From the NCBI GenBank assembly GCA_014529385.2, contig CM043962.1:47105098-47169097 (forward strand): 64,000 nucleotides of DNA, given 5' to 3'. Made by a program: the position numbers and the translations under genes. Positions within the stretch are counted from its first letter, which is position 1. Every line of letters begins with the position of its first letter. Origin of the DNA: Adiantum capillus-veneris (taxonomy: Eukaryota > Streptophyta > Polypodiopsida > Polypodiales > Pteridaceae). The notes beneath the pieces were generated by a model, which saw only the letters and a program-made list of their open reading frames with translations, was not told the origin of the DNA and ran no database searches. Below, in pieces: positions 34,440-43,330 of this stretch.

Positions 34440-34930
34440 AATTTTTGAGTTGTACTGGTACTGTACTAGGATTGGTACTGTACTGTATTGTACTATACTG
34501 GTATTGGTACTTTTTTCCTTTTGTTTTTTTATTTTCCTTTCCTTCCGAGCTGGTACTGGTACTGGTACTATATTGGTATTGTACTTGTATTGATATTGGT
34601 ACTAGATATGTACTGGTACCGGTATACTCTTATACTGGTACTGGTATATTGACACATGAGTATACTGGTACATACTATAGTGGTACTAGTCTTAGATTTT
34701 CAATGTTGTACTGGTATTGGTACCGATATACTCCTATACTAGTACTAATATACTGGTACTGGTATACTGGTACATGAGTATATTGGTATTGCTATACTGG
34801 TACTGGTATACTGATACATGAGTATACTTGTACTGGTAACTTTAAAGATTTTTTTTAAAAAGTTTTTTCCTCGTTTCGAGCTGGTTTATTGGTACCGATA
34901 TACTGGTACTGGTACTCGTACTGGCTGGTT
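34440..34930. repeat. Degenerate (TACTGG)n-type repeat in the leader of element A
   Basis: Some 45 copies of tactgg, tattgg, tactag and similar hexamers, often as tactggtactgg or gtactggtata, run through this region in mixed order. It makes Tyr/Trp/Leu/Val-rich spurious frames. The repeat lies between A's primer site and gag, the untranslated leader of the element. Confidence 0.85.
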
Positions 34931-35260
34931 TCCTTTTGTTGTTTTTTAACTTTTTCTATGGATAATGTTGTGGGTGGGCGTCGAGCTTGTGCGCGCACAC
35001 AGCTACACCTGGAAACTCTATCTAAGCTACCTACAGGTAACAGAGCTAAATAACACTAATTATCTCTACTCACACATTGCCTAACACAGTAAACTACACA
35101 TCAACAGAATAGTCAACCTTCTCACTCTCTACTACTCACTGTCTACTGCACATTACAACCATTAACAGAGCTAACACAAACTCAAACAACTAGAAATGAC
35201 AGAAATGAATGACTGCATGAGGTAGCAGATCAAGTGCTCCTCAAGCTTAGTGCAAGGCAG

Positions 35261-35278
35261 TCCTCGGCAGCGGTGCCA
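35261..35278 (-). promoter_or_regulatory. Primer-binding site of element A (tRNA-Asp-like)
   Basis: The plus strand reads tcctcggcagcggtgcca. The element strand is complementary, with three mismatches in 18, to the 3' end of plant tRNA-Asp (usual primer site TGGCGCCGTTGCCGGGGA). All three mismatches are transitions, as expected from decay. It lies four bases inside the 5' LTR end. Confidence 0.75.
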
Positions 35279-35282
35279 AAAT

Positions 35283-35470
35283 TGTGCGCTTTGCCGCACA
35301 TGTTGAAGGTTGGGAACTTGCCAAAACACCATGTGCGAGCCACGAATGGTTGCAAGCACACAACTAGATAGTCCTAGCAAGCTCAAAGAGGCAATGGTGT
35401 GTCACTCACCGCTCAATGCTTTTGTCATGAAGGATCTGTGCCGCGAAGAAGAAGGAGCCGCCGCCGCAAT

Positions 35471-35564
<94 letters not shown>

Positions 35565-35907
35565 GTGTGTGTGTGTGTGTGTGTGCGTGCGCGTGCGCAC
35601 ACACACACACACACCTAAGCACACGAAGGAGAAGGAGATAGAGGTAGAGCAAGAGCACTTCTTAGCATGCACCTCCCAGAATGAGGATTTTTAGGTCAAA
35701 TGGACCTTTTATAAGAGTTTGACCCATTCACACATGGACGCCCACAATGGTCGGTTGTTGCAAAACTACTATAAAAATAAGATAAGTGGCGCGCCTCTCA
35801 TCGGTGATCATCGACACACCTATTGGACCAACAAGCCCTGTCCATGACTCAATCAAATAAATAATAAGGCGTCCGTCGATGGTGATAGGGTCTCCTGAGG
35901 GTTAACA
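35283..35907 (-). repeat. 5' LTR of element A
   Basis: 625 bp, the partner of 22342-22940. It contains a long CT-GT-CA compound microsatellite (35471-35615) at the same place as the CT-CA run of the other LTR. Flanked outside by tgtgg at 35908-35912. In element sense the LTR runs TGTTAACCC to the complement of tgtgcgc. Confidence 0.9.
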
Positions 35908-35912
35908 TGTGG

Positions 35913-36372
35913 AATATGTTTTGTATATTGATATCAATAAATGCGGCATCCATCCATTAAGAAAGTGCAACACATGCTACATGAAATCTCCAAAGGATGT
36001 TGGACATGTAGACCTATGAAAGAAGCTCTTACTGTAAGCAAAAACAAGGAAAAACACACATGGTAGACCTTAGGTGTACGTATAGTACATTCCTCTATGC
36101 AACTCAAAACACATTTTTAGGGCATAAACTTTGAAAGAGGGTTTGAAACTCAAAACTCCTAGTTGAAAAGCTCTTAGGATTGCCAGTATGCCTGCACAAT
36201 GAGTTCTATAAAAAACAACTTTAAAACTATGATCACATGTGCGGTGCTCATGCGGACCCAAACTTGGTTTGTAATCGTGCTTTGATACTAGTTAAAAGCC
36301 TAGGGTCCTAGCTCATCTCCACCACAATCATACTTCTTTTATAGACCCCTTTGCCCTCCTACAGGAGACTCT
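35913..36372. other. Intergenic, no gene seen
   Basis: Nothing recognised between element A and the PPR pseudogene. Confidence 0.5.
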
Positions 36373-36697
36373 TTGACATGCAAGATTAGTTTAGGGCCTT
36401 TCCCTTCTTGGTTCTACCATTGGCCTGACAAGGAACATATTTTTGATATGTCAATGGGGAGGGGTTGCGATCATGAGGTCAAGCCTAATCTTTTGAAGCT
36501 TTCAAGGAAGGATCAATGCCTTGCACTTGGCATCATTCCAAGTTTATTTTCTTTGTTTGATATGTCTACCAAATTTGGTGCCCTTCCAAAAGCACAAAAA
36601 GTTTTTAATGAGCTTCATGTCCAAATTGTGTGATATGCCCACCAACATGGCTATGGCAAGGAGACACTATGCTATTTTCACCAGATGCTAAGGGAAG
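36373..36697 (+). pseudogene. PPR protein pseudogene, left part
   Basis: The frame contains PSLFSLFDMSTKFGALPKAQ and KVFNELHVQIV, then after a stop YAHQHGYGKETLCYFHQM (36640-36690). This matches plant pentatricopeptide repeats (usual consensus: LVDMYAKCG.L..A.KVFDEL, then NALISGYAQHGHGEEAL.LFEQM). Such proteins bind organellar RNA in a sequence-specific way. Two or so motifs are seen, with stops and no organelle-targeting start. The gene is split by LTR element E at 36698 and resumes at 39280. It is the only trace of a host gene in the window. Confidence 0.75.
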
Positions 36698-37016
36698 TGT
36701 AAAGTGTGAGCTTTGTCCTAAGGTGTGAGTCAAGGAGAGGAGAGTGGATTTATCGCACATACTGCGGAGCAAGGCTGTAGAGCTACTTAAAGCTCATTTC
36801 TTGAATCAATAACCAACTTCATTTTGCACTACATGCTTGTCTATGGTGAGCTTGTGCTAAGCTAAGTCAATACTCAAGATTGTGTTTATGAGTCCAAGCT
36901 AATTCTATCTTGGAACCTAATTCACTTGAGTGATAACCTTGCTTATACACACGCTCACACATTGAAGCCATGTTTCTCTTTCATCCACCCTAGCTAGCTC
37001 GATCCAATTCCTAACA
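36698..37016 (+). repeat. 5' LTR of element E
   Basis: 319 bp, starting tgtaaagtgtgagc and ending caattcctaaca. tgaatcaataaccaac near 36813 holds a possible polyadenylation signal. Confidence 0.95.
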
Positions 37017-37018
37017 TT

Positions 37019-37035
37019 TGGTATCAGAGCCATGG
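37019..37035 (+). promoter_or_regulatory. Primer-binding site of element E (tRNA-iMet)
   Basis: tggtatcagagccatgg, a full-length match to the standard plant initiator-Met primer site, two bases after the LTR. Confidence 0.95.
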
Positions 37036-37624
37036 TGTGCTAGCTAGGATTTTCATTATGCATTAGTATGTGTTAATCATTAACTTCGATTAGCACTTCT
37101 TAATCATCTTTTTTTGATTCCTTAATCTATCAGCACCTCTCTCCTTCCACCTCTAATAATCATCACTTAATAATCACTAGACTAATTAGTTGTGAGCAAG
37201 CTCATGGGTTTGATTCCTATGAACCACTACTCTCACTAGTTAATCTTCGTGGTCAATTAAGCGATCTTTAGATTCAACCTCTTCGATTTGTGTACATTAT
37301 GTGTCATTTCCCCCCAATTTGCACTTGCAATTCATTTCTCTAGCTTCACCATTAAGCTTCATCACCCTCGTCATCTCGAAGCACTCCTCAAAACCTATCC
37401 ATAGAGTCCCTAAGTGCCCCATTCTGACAAGGGAAGCCTGTTCAATTTTTTTTCTAAAAATAGGTGTGTGTGTTATGTGTGTGTGTGCATTACCTACTAG
37501 CATTGGGCTCATAATCTAATTAAAAGGGCTTTATACCAACACTTTCACGTGAGGCGTGTTGGCTAGCCCAATTTGAGTAATCTAAATTTGGCACTAAGGT
37601 TTCAAGGTCAAACCTAATCTCGGC

Positions 37625-37960
37625 AACTTGGGCGGACCCGAAACAGGACTCAAATTGTCTTTTTTTGGAGGAAGCGCGTCTGCAAGGGAGAATTCCCACG
37701 AACCTGCCCGGCGCTCCTACCCGTCTCCCCGCGCGCCTACCCGACCGTGCCCGCGCCGCCCGAACTTCCCGGCTTCGATCTCTGCCCTGGTGAGCCCCCC
37801 TTCCCACGACGCTGCCTCAAGGGCTTCAAGCTCGCCTTGAGCACTGGCTCCCGTGCTGACTGCCGGCCTCAAAGCTCCAAGGAAAGGCTTTCCTAAGCCC
37901 CTGCTCCCACAACCTGCTGCCTCAAGCCTTCGAGCACCTCAAGAGGCCCGACCTCAAGAG
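37625..37960 (+). other. GC-rich block inside element E, possible captured sequence
   Basis: Between AT-rich neighbours lies a block full of ccgcgcg, cccgcgccgcccg and similar. It reads as a Pro/Arg/Ala/Ser-rich frame (37628-37840, RRSYPSPRAPTRPCPRRPNF) and then 37853-38089 (KAPRKGFPKPLLPQPAASSL). The composition differs from everything else in the window. It could be a host gene fragment carried by the element, but I recognise no protein. Confidence 0.45.
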
Positions 37961-38739
37961 CTCACCAAGGGATACATCCCCGTAAGCTTGTTGCCATTAA
38001 ACCGTCGAGACCCTTCAAGGGCTTCCCCAAGGCAACCAAAAACTTTCAAAGCCTCAAAGGCATCAAAGAACTCCGAGTGGAAGAGATAAAGTAACCAAAG
38101 GTAAATTTCAAAAGGCTTCATCTCAAAGAAAATCTTCAAAGCATCACCAAGCATCCAAAGGAGCATCACTTCATTGTGAAGAGGGGCTTCACCGACAGTG
38201 AAGAGGAGCTTCACATTGAAGCAAAAATCCAAAGTACAAATTGAAATCTTGCAGCCAAGCACAACATTTTCTTGCAATGTATGTAATTATATTTGTCTAC
38301 ATGGATGACATTATGTGCTTTTGTGATGGTATAGATTTTGGCATTGGAGAGTCTCCAAATCTAAAATCTCTCCATGTGTGAAGAATTTGTGACAAATTGT
38401 ATGAGAAATTTCGCATGCTTGGGCTCTCGGAGTATGACCAAGATGGAAGAGAGCATTAAATTTTGCATAAACCTTTTCATAGGATATTTTAGCATATTGT
38501 TGCATGTCATTATGACTCATGGAATAAAGCCTGATTGTACCACAAAAAGGGGGACAGAAGTACTCATTCGAGGGGAGGATACGAAGTCAGACCATGAAGC
38601 AGTAGAAGCAACGAAGGCAAGAGACCTGACAGAGGATCAGCTCACATAGTAGAAGACAAAAAGGACAAAGACGACAGCAGCGTTGTCTTTTATGAAGACC
38701 CATTTTGAAGATACAGACTCTCTACTTGTAGGGGAGGAC

Positions 38740-38920
38740 TTTTTCCTGTGTGGATACCAGCTTATCATCCTGTGTGAACATCACCATCCTTTGTGGATCT
38801 TTCTTGTGTGGATTTTACCATCCTATGTGGATATCACCATCCTTTGTGGACTTTATTTTCCTGTGTGGATATCACCATCCTGTGTGGATTTTGTTAGCCT
38901 ATGTGGATCATGCATCTTCA
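38740..38920 (+). repeat. Short tandem repeats before the polypurine tract of element E
   Basis: The phrase atcctgtgtgga or atcctttgtgga recurs about seven times with tatcacc or ttttacc spacers. Confidence 0.75.
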
Positions 38921-38955
38921 GTATCTTGTCTTAGTCCAAACCTCAAGGGGAGGAT

Positions 38956-39274
38956 TGTAAAGTGTGAGCTTTGTCCTAAGGTGTGAGTCAAGGAGAGGAG
39001 GGTGGATTTATCCCACATACTGTGGAGCAAGGCTGTAGAGCTACTTAAAGCTCATTTCTTGAATCAATAAACAACTTCATTTTGCACTACATGCTTGTCT
39101 ATGGTGAGCTTGTGCTAAGCTAAGTCAATACTCAAGATTGTGTTTATGAGTCCGAGCTAATTCTATCTTGGAACTTAATTCACTTGAGTGATAACCTTGC
39201 TTACACACACGCTCACACATTGAAGCCATGTTTCTCTTTCATCCACCCTAGCTAGCTCGATCCAATTCCTAACA
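38956..39274 (+). repeat. 3' LTR of element E
   Basis: 319 bp, collinear with 36698-37016 with 7 substitutions and no gap by eye. Confidence 0.95.
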
Positions 39275-39279
39275 GGAAG

Positions 39280-39420
39280 TCCTCTCTTTGGGATGTCATC
39301 ACCTATTGCTCTTTAAGTGTAGGATATGGCCAGCATGGCTATGGCAAACAAGCTTTGGTCTATCTTAACCAAATGTGTTGGGAAGGCCTTTCTCCAATTG
39401 CAGTTAGAAACCTTTGTCTT
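39280..39420 (+). pseudogene. PPR protein pseudogene, right part
   Basis: Continues the gene interrupted by element E. SLWDVITYCSLSVGYGQHGY, then GKQALVYLNQMCWEGLSPIA, is a second PPR motif of the same type as the left part (usual form WN.LI.GY.QHG.G.EAL..F.QM...G..P). Rejoining both sides at one ggaag gives a continuous run across the insertion point, but the two motifs are in different frames, so it was probably already dead. It breaks off at about 39421 where copia sequence begins. Confidence 0.75.
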
Positions 39421-40007
39421 TTGATGGAGCACAGAATTTTGAAAATTGAATGGTTGCCATGCAATCAGAATATGATGGACTTATAGAAAATGACACATGG
39501 ACTTTATGTTTTTTCCTCCTGTAAAAAAGCCATTGGTACAAAGTGGGTTTCAAGTTGAAACATAAGACGAATGGTGAGATTGATACTTGTTGCAAAAGAT
39601 TATGCATAGCAAAATGGCATAGATTATGAAGAGACTTTTTCTCCCACTTGTCGTATGACTATTGTGCACTTTCTATGTGCATTGGCGGTTCATTTTGGAT
39701 GGTATGTACATCAATCAGATATTGTTACTGTTTTCTTGAATGGTGATATAATTGAGGAAGTCTATGTAATGCAGCCTTGCGGCAATGTCATTAAAGGGCA
39801 AGAAGATAAAGTGTGAAAATGTAAGAAAGCTTTGTATGGGCTGAAGAAATATCCTCTTTGGTATGAGAAAGCTGACACTTATTTGGTTAAATGAGGCTTT
39901 CATAACAGTCTAATAGAAATCACTCTATATGTAATGAATGAGGGCAATGTAACTCTATATGTGGATGATTTTCTGATCACTTGCCCAAATGAGACACGTA
40001 TTACTTT
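39421..40007 (+). pseudogene. Ty1/copia RT fragment 1
   Basis: Broken frames read MQSEYDGLIENDTWTL, then KWVSS.NIRRMVRLI-like. CALAVHFGWYVHQSDIVTVF, LNGDIIEEVYVMQPCG, KALYGLKKYPLWYEKAD and LYVDDFLITCPNE (about 39955-39990) follow. This is the copia RT, with the YVDD catalytic motif present. It ends abruptly at about 40007, where element C begins, just after YVDD. It is paralogous to 42361-42966, not the other half of it. Confidence 0.8.
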
Positions 40008-40620
40008 GAAGGCGATGAATCCAATGCGGCCCTACCAGTCACTACTAAAGGATTAACTATGAAGGGAATTCTTAATGGTGGTGCTAGAGTCACCATTGTA
40101 ACTAAAAACTATTGGGAATCTATGGGAGGACCTCACCTTGGGGCCACAAACATAGTGGTAAAGATGGCCGATGGGACTATTGCTAAACCTTTTGGAATGC
40201 AAAACGATTTCAAGATAAAGATCCTTGGACACAAGGTAAGGCACACCTTTATTGTTATGGATTTCTCCAAGCATCCTATGCCATGTGAGATGATCTTAGG
40301 ATGTCCTTTCATGAGGAACAAAAAATGGTGCATAATTGGTCTATAAACCACGTCTATTTACAATTCCAAGACTTTGTCATTTGAGTTGATCTTGTAAATG
40401 TTCGAGTGCATCATCTAGAGAACAAATTTATAGTTGGCCATCAGTCTAACACTACAATTCATTCACGCCCATTGCAGTATTGTTACACGTGTAAAAAGGA
40501 CACTGATATTCGAGAAGATTCCTCTTATATGGATGTTCTACCTAGAATGACTGAGTTAGACAACATGGACTGGGTCCACCTAGCGAAAACCATAGACACC
40601 TAGGGAAATTGAGGGACAAA
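40008..40620 (+). pseudogene. Retropepsin-like protease of copy C, catalytic Asp lost
   Basis: The frame from about 40011 continues through the 40059-40346 frame (GILNGGARVTIVTKNYW, NIVVKMADGTIAKPFG, HTFIVMDFSKHP, EMILGCPFM). After a stop it goes on to YCYTCKKDTDIREDSSYMDV at about 40480-40540. It is collinear with the protease of element A. The catalytic loop has Asn where element A has Asp (ILNGG against ILDGG), so this copy would be inactive even without its stops. Confidence 0.8.
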
Positions 40621-40689
40621 TTGGATAACACTTGAGAGGAACAAAGTGCCACAACTTGTACTTGTAGGAGCAATGCCTATAGCTTCTTA

Positions 40690-40900
40690 TGACATATAGG
40701 ATGAAGGCTTAACTAACATTGAAACTAGTAGTGTCTCAGAAGACTGTAGCCCACGTGATTTGGATTTTACATCATCAATTGAAATTGACTCCAAGCTTGA
40801 TGGAGGATCTGAACCAAATATTGGCACAAATATGGAAACGGACCATTCAAAACCCAGTAGTACCCTATATGAAAATCTATCCTAGAGGAAAGAGGACATG
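40690..40900 (+). pseudogene. Ser/Asp-rich linker of copy C
   Basis: In frame: GLTNIETSSVSEDCSPRDLD, then IDSKLDGGSEPNIGTN, ending in a stop near 40890. Low complexity and acidic. It lies between protease and acidic frame; the matching region of element A is too worn to compare. Confidence 0.4.
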
Positions 40901-41081
40901 AGTAATGATCTATCCAATGATTCTACACCAGGGACAATTCAAATAAAAAATTAGACAAGAGAGTAAAATATCTAATAGGCTACGATATTGAGCAAATGTG
41001 CGTGCTCGGATTAATGAAAAGAATCCATTGCGTAATGGCTTAGTTATGTGGGGGCATGTGATGCTCACTGAAAGCTAGTAG

Positions 41082-41203
41082 ACAATTGGGGTGAATACCT
41101 TCATAGTGTCATGTGATGTAGTCCACCACCCCTTCACATTGCACAATTGGGGTGAATACCTTCATAGTGTCATGTGATGTAGTCCACCACCCCTTCACAT
41201 TGC
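41082..41203. repeat. 61-bp perfect tandem duplication
   Basis: acaattggggtgaatacctt begins units at 41082 and 41143. Both are 61 bp and apparently identical, ending cttcacattgc. Non-coding part of copy C. Confidence 0.9.
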
Positions 41204-41639
41204 ACAATTTGAGATTACACAGAAGCCAAAATTGAGTTGTACAAAAAGGAGATGCCAAAATCAAGAGTTAGCTCAACAACAAAAGGAAGCAAAAGTAAAA
41301 GCACATTCCATAGCACAACAAGATCCCATTTGGGGGAGTGCAACTTAGTGTGTATCTTCCTATAAATTTTCTCTCAACCTTCCCTCCCTCACCTTTTAAT
41401 TGCCAAACCCTAGGGAATGTATATATATATCCTTAAACTTAGACTATTAAAAAAAACAATAAAAATAATAAAAACGAAGTAAAAGAGCAAGAGCCATCCA
41501 ACAAAAAAAAGTGAAACATAGAAATCCACACGAATCACAATGTCACATTATGTGTACTAACCAATCCAACAGTTTTTAGAAACCTAATCCAAATCTATCT
41601 GTGTTCACAAATATGGCTAGTTCACGAGAGTCCTCCACT

Positions 41640-42160
41640 TCTATTTGGTGAAAGATATCCTCTTTATCTTTCTCAAGTGTTGCACATGATCTACCATTTA
41701 CATTTGAATGGGATCTAGTAGCTAATCTATTGTGTGAGGAAAATTTTGAGGAGTTAGAATGGTTGACCTATTGACCACACATGATCCCTATGCGATAGAG
41801 GATATTATCCCATTGGCACAAGCTTACCCCTTTGCAAAAAATGACTACCCACGGATGATAGTATTCTTGATTAACATATATGCACAAGAATATGAAGAAG
41901 AACCAATAGATGACACTGAGGAATCTTATGGTCTCACTAAGGATGACTATGTTTATCTTGATGATGAGGATAGATGCCTAGCCTTATGACTGTGAGCCAA
42001 TATATACAATATTCTCTTCCCTTGATCCTATAGTGTGGTGCAAATAGATAGGTTAGGGTTCTCTATGTAGTTTTTATTTTGTTCAATAAAGGGTTTGTGT
42101 CTTTTCCCATCGGTGTGCCTCTTAGAGGTATTTCCTATTGTTTATAATTTGTACAAGAAC
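41640..42160 (+). pseudogene. Conserved acidic reading frame of the A family (copy C)
   Basis: The frame 41700-41758 reads EWDLVANLLCEENFEELEWL. A frameshift leads into the 76-aa frame 41759-41989, which reads IIPLAQAYPFAKNDYPRMIV, FLINIYAQEYEEEPIDDTEE, SYGLTKDDYVYLDDEDR. The 3' flank (ggttagggttctctatgtag, gttcaataaagg) matches element A as well. Not a recognised family. The pattern is an acidic protein of about 120-150 residues with an aromatic-rich middle (YPRMIVFLINIY). Confidence 0.6.
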
Positions 42161-42161
42161 A

Positions 42162-43330
42162 CATTGCAATAGCTCGGCTTTTGAACATCATGTAATCTTT
42201 GTCATGTCCACACATCAAATCAAGCATGATTGTCTAGTCGTAGTTGTTCATGTTCTCGTCATGCATCTTCTGCATCAGATTGTTATGCTTCGGCTGTGTC
42301 TATTTTATGTGATGTTGAGGAACCTCTATCTTTTAATAAAGCACAAAATTCAAAAATTGGATGGCTGCCATGCAATCAGAATATGATTCACTTATAGAAA
42401 ATGACACATGGACTACTTTATGTAATTTGCCTCCTGGAAAAAAGACCATTGGTATGAAGTGGGTTTACAAGTTGAAACGCAAGCCGGATGGTGAGATAGA
42501 TCACTACAAGGCTCGACTTGCTGCAACAGGTTATGCACAACAAAAAGGCATAGATTATGAAGAGACTTTTGCTCCCACTTTGTCGTATGACTACTGTGCA
42601 TTTTCTATGTGCATTGGCAGCTCATTTTGGTTGGGATGAACATCAGTCAGACATTGTTACTGCTTTGTTGAATGGTGACATATTTGAAGAAGTTTATGTA
42701 ACGCAGTCTTGTGGTTTTGTCGAGAAAGGACAAGAGTATAAAGTGTGTAAATGTAAGAAAGCTTTGTATGGGTTGATGCAATCTCCTCATGCTTGGTATT
42801 TAAAGGCTAAAACTCATTTGGTCAAATGAGGCTTACATTAACAGTCCAGTAGAAAGCGCGGTTATGCAAAGCGTGAGGGTGATATATTTCTTATTGCCGT
42901 TCTCTATGTGGATGACTTGCTAATCACTGAACCAAAGGAGAAACATATTGCTGAATTTAAGGATGATTGAATGCTACTTTCAAGATGAAAGATTTGGGGC
43001 TGTTGCATCATTACTTGGGCATACAATTTAAGCTGTGTAATAGTGGTATTGCCTTGTGTCAAACAAGTTACATAGAGACATTGCTATGTAAGTTTGGGCT
43101 TGAGGATTGCAAACCTATTGCCACTCCCATGGAAACAGGTTTGAAATTGAGTCTTCATGATGCTGGTGATCTTACTGATGTCACTCTTTACCAATCTGCT
43201 ATTGGCTGCCTTATTTGTATATACGCACGAGGCCGGATATTTAGTATGCACTCTCACAGTTCCCAAGGTAGAGATTGAATGCTTTAAAGAAGGTTCTTTA
43301 TGTGAAAACCCTCTTAGGACATGCAAGGAA
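42162..43330 (+). pseudogene. Ty1/copia RT fragment 2
   Basis: A longer copia fragment, starting about 60 codons upstream of the RT (DVEEPLSFNKAQNS). It continues MAAMQSEYDSLIENDTW, KKTIGMKWVYKLKRKPDGEI, YAQQKGIDYEETFAPT, then after a shift HFGWDEHQSDIVTALLNGDI, KALYGLMQSPHAWYLKA and LYVDDLLITEPKEKHI (about 42900-42950). The 103-aa frame 42967-43278 is the RT C-terminus: MKDLGLLHHYLGIQF, then KPIATPMETGLKLSLH and LYQSAIGCLI. RNase H and the preceding integrase are missing. Confidence 0.85.

Larger units (their letters stand above)
22337..35912 (-). mobile_element. LTR retrotransposon A (13.6 kb, gag-protease only) with 5-bp TSD TGTGG
   Basis: Element A lies on the minus strand. Its 5' LTR is at 35283-35907 and its 3' LTR at 22342-22940; both begin TG and end CA in element sense. 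The 5-bp target duplication tgtgg is perfect at 22337-22341 and 35908-35912. A primer-binding site abuts the 5' LTR and a polypurine tract abuts the 3' LTR. Coding remnants in element order are: gag N-terminal part, gag C-terminal part, three to four zinc knuckles, a basic linker, retropepsin, then a conserved acidic frame. No RT, RNase H or integrase of its own is visible. A damaged gypsy element (B) of about 4.9 kb sits in the gag region. Without it A is about 8.7 kb, the size of a large non-autonomous gag-only (TR-GAG/LARD-like) element. The family also includes copy C at 40008-42161. Confidence 0.85.
36693..39279 (+). mobile_element. LTR retrotransposon E (2.58 kb, non-autonomous) with TSD GGAAG
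   Basis: Complete structure on the plus strand: 5' LTR 36698-37016, primer site TGGTATCAGAGCCATGG at 37019-37035 (a full 17-base match to the plant iMet type), a 1.94-kb interior, polypurine aaggggaggat before 38956, and 3' LTR 38956-39274. The duplication ggaag is perfect at 36693-36697 and 39275-39279. The two 319-bp LTRs differ at 7 positions by my count (about 2%), so this is the youngest datable insertion here. The interior has no gag or pol frame. It does have a GC-rich block (37625-37960) and a small repeat block near 38740-38920. The iMet site is common to copia and gypsy, so the parent superfamily is open. Confidence 0.9.
40008..42161 (+). mobile_element. Fragment of the A family, copy C (protease to 3' UTR)
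   Basis: From tttgaaggcgatgaatccaatg at 40008 this copy aligns with the reverse complement of element A (26290 down to about 24080), without any nested element. It contains the protease, a Ser/Asp-rich linker, the conserved acidic frame and the 3' flank with gttcaataaaggg (about 42085). No LTR, primer site or polypurine tract is seen at either end, and copia sequence lies on both sides. Confidence 0.75.

Noticed and set aside
34231-34777. Tyr/Trp/Leu/Val-rich frames of 120 and 143 aa
   Set aside because: They are read-through of the TACTGG-type repeat in different phases, inside the leader of element A on the opposite strand.
38285-38330. FVYMDDI, an RT-like catalytic motif, in the interior of element E
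   Set aside because: No other RT motif lies before or after it in any frame, and the frame stops soon afterwards. A four-residue match is too weak, although a tiny pol remnant cannot be excluded.
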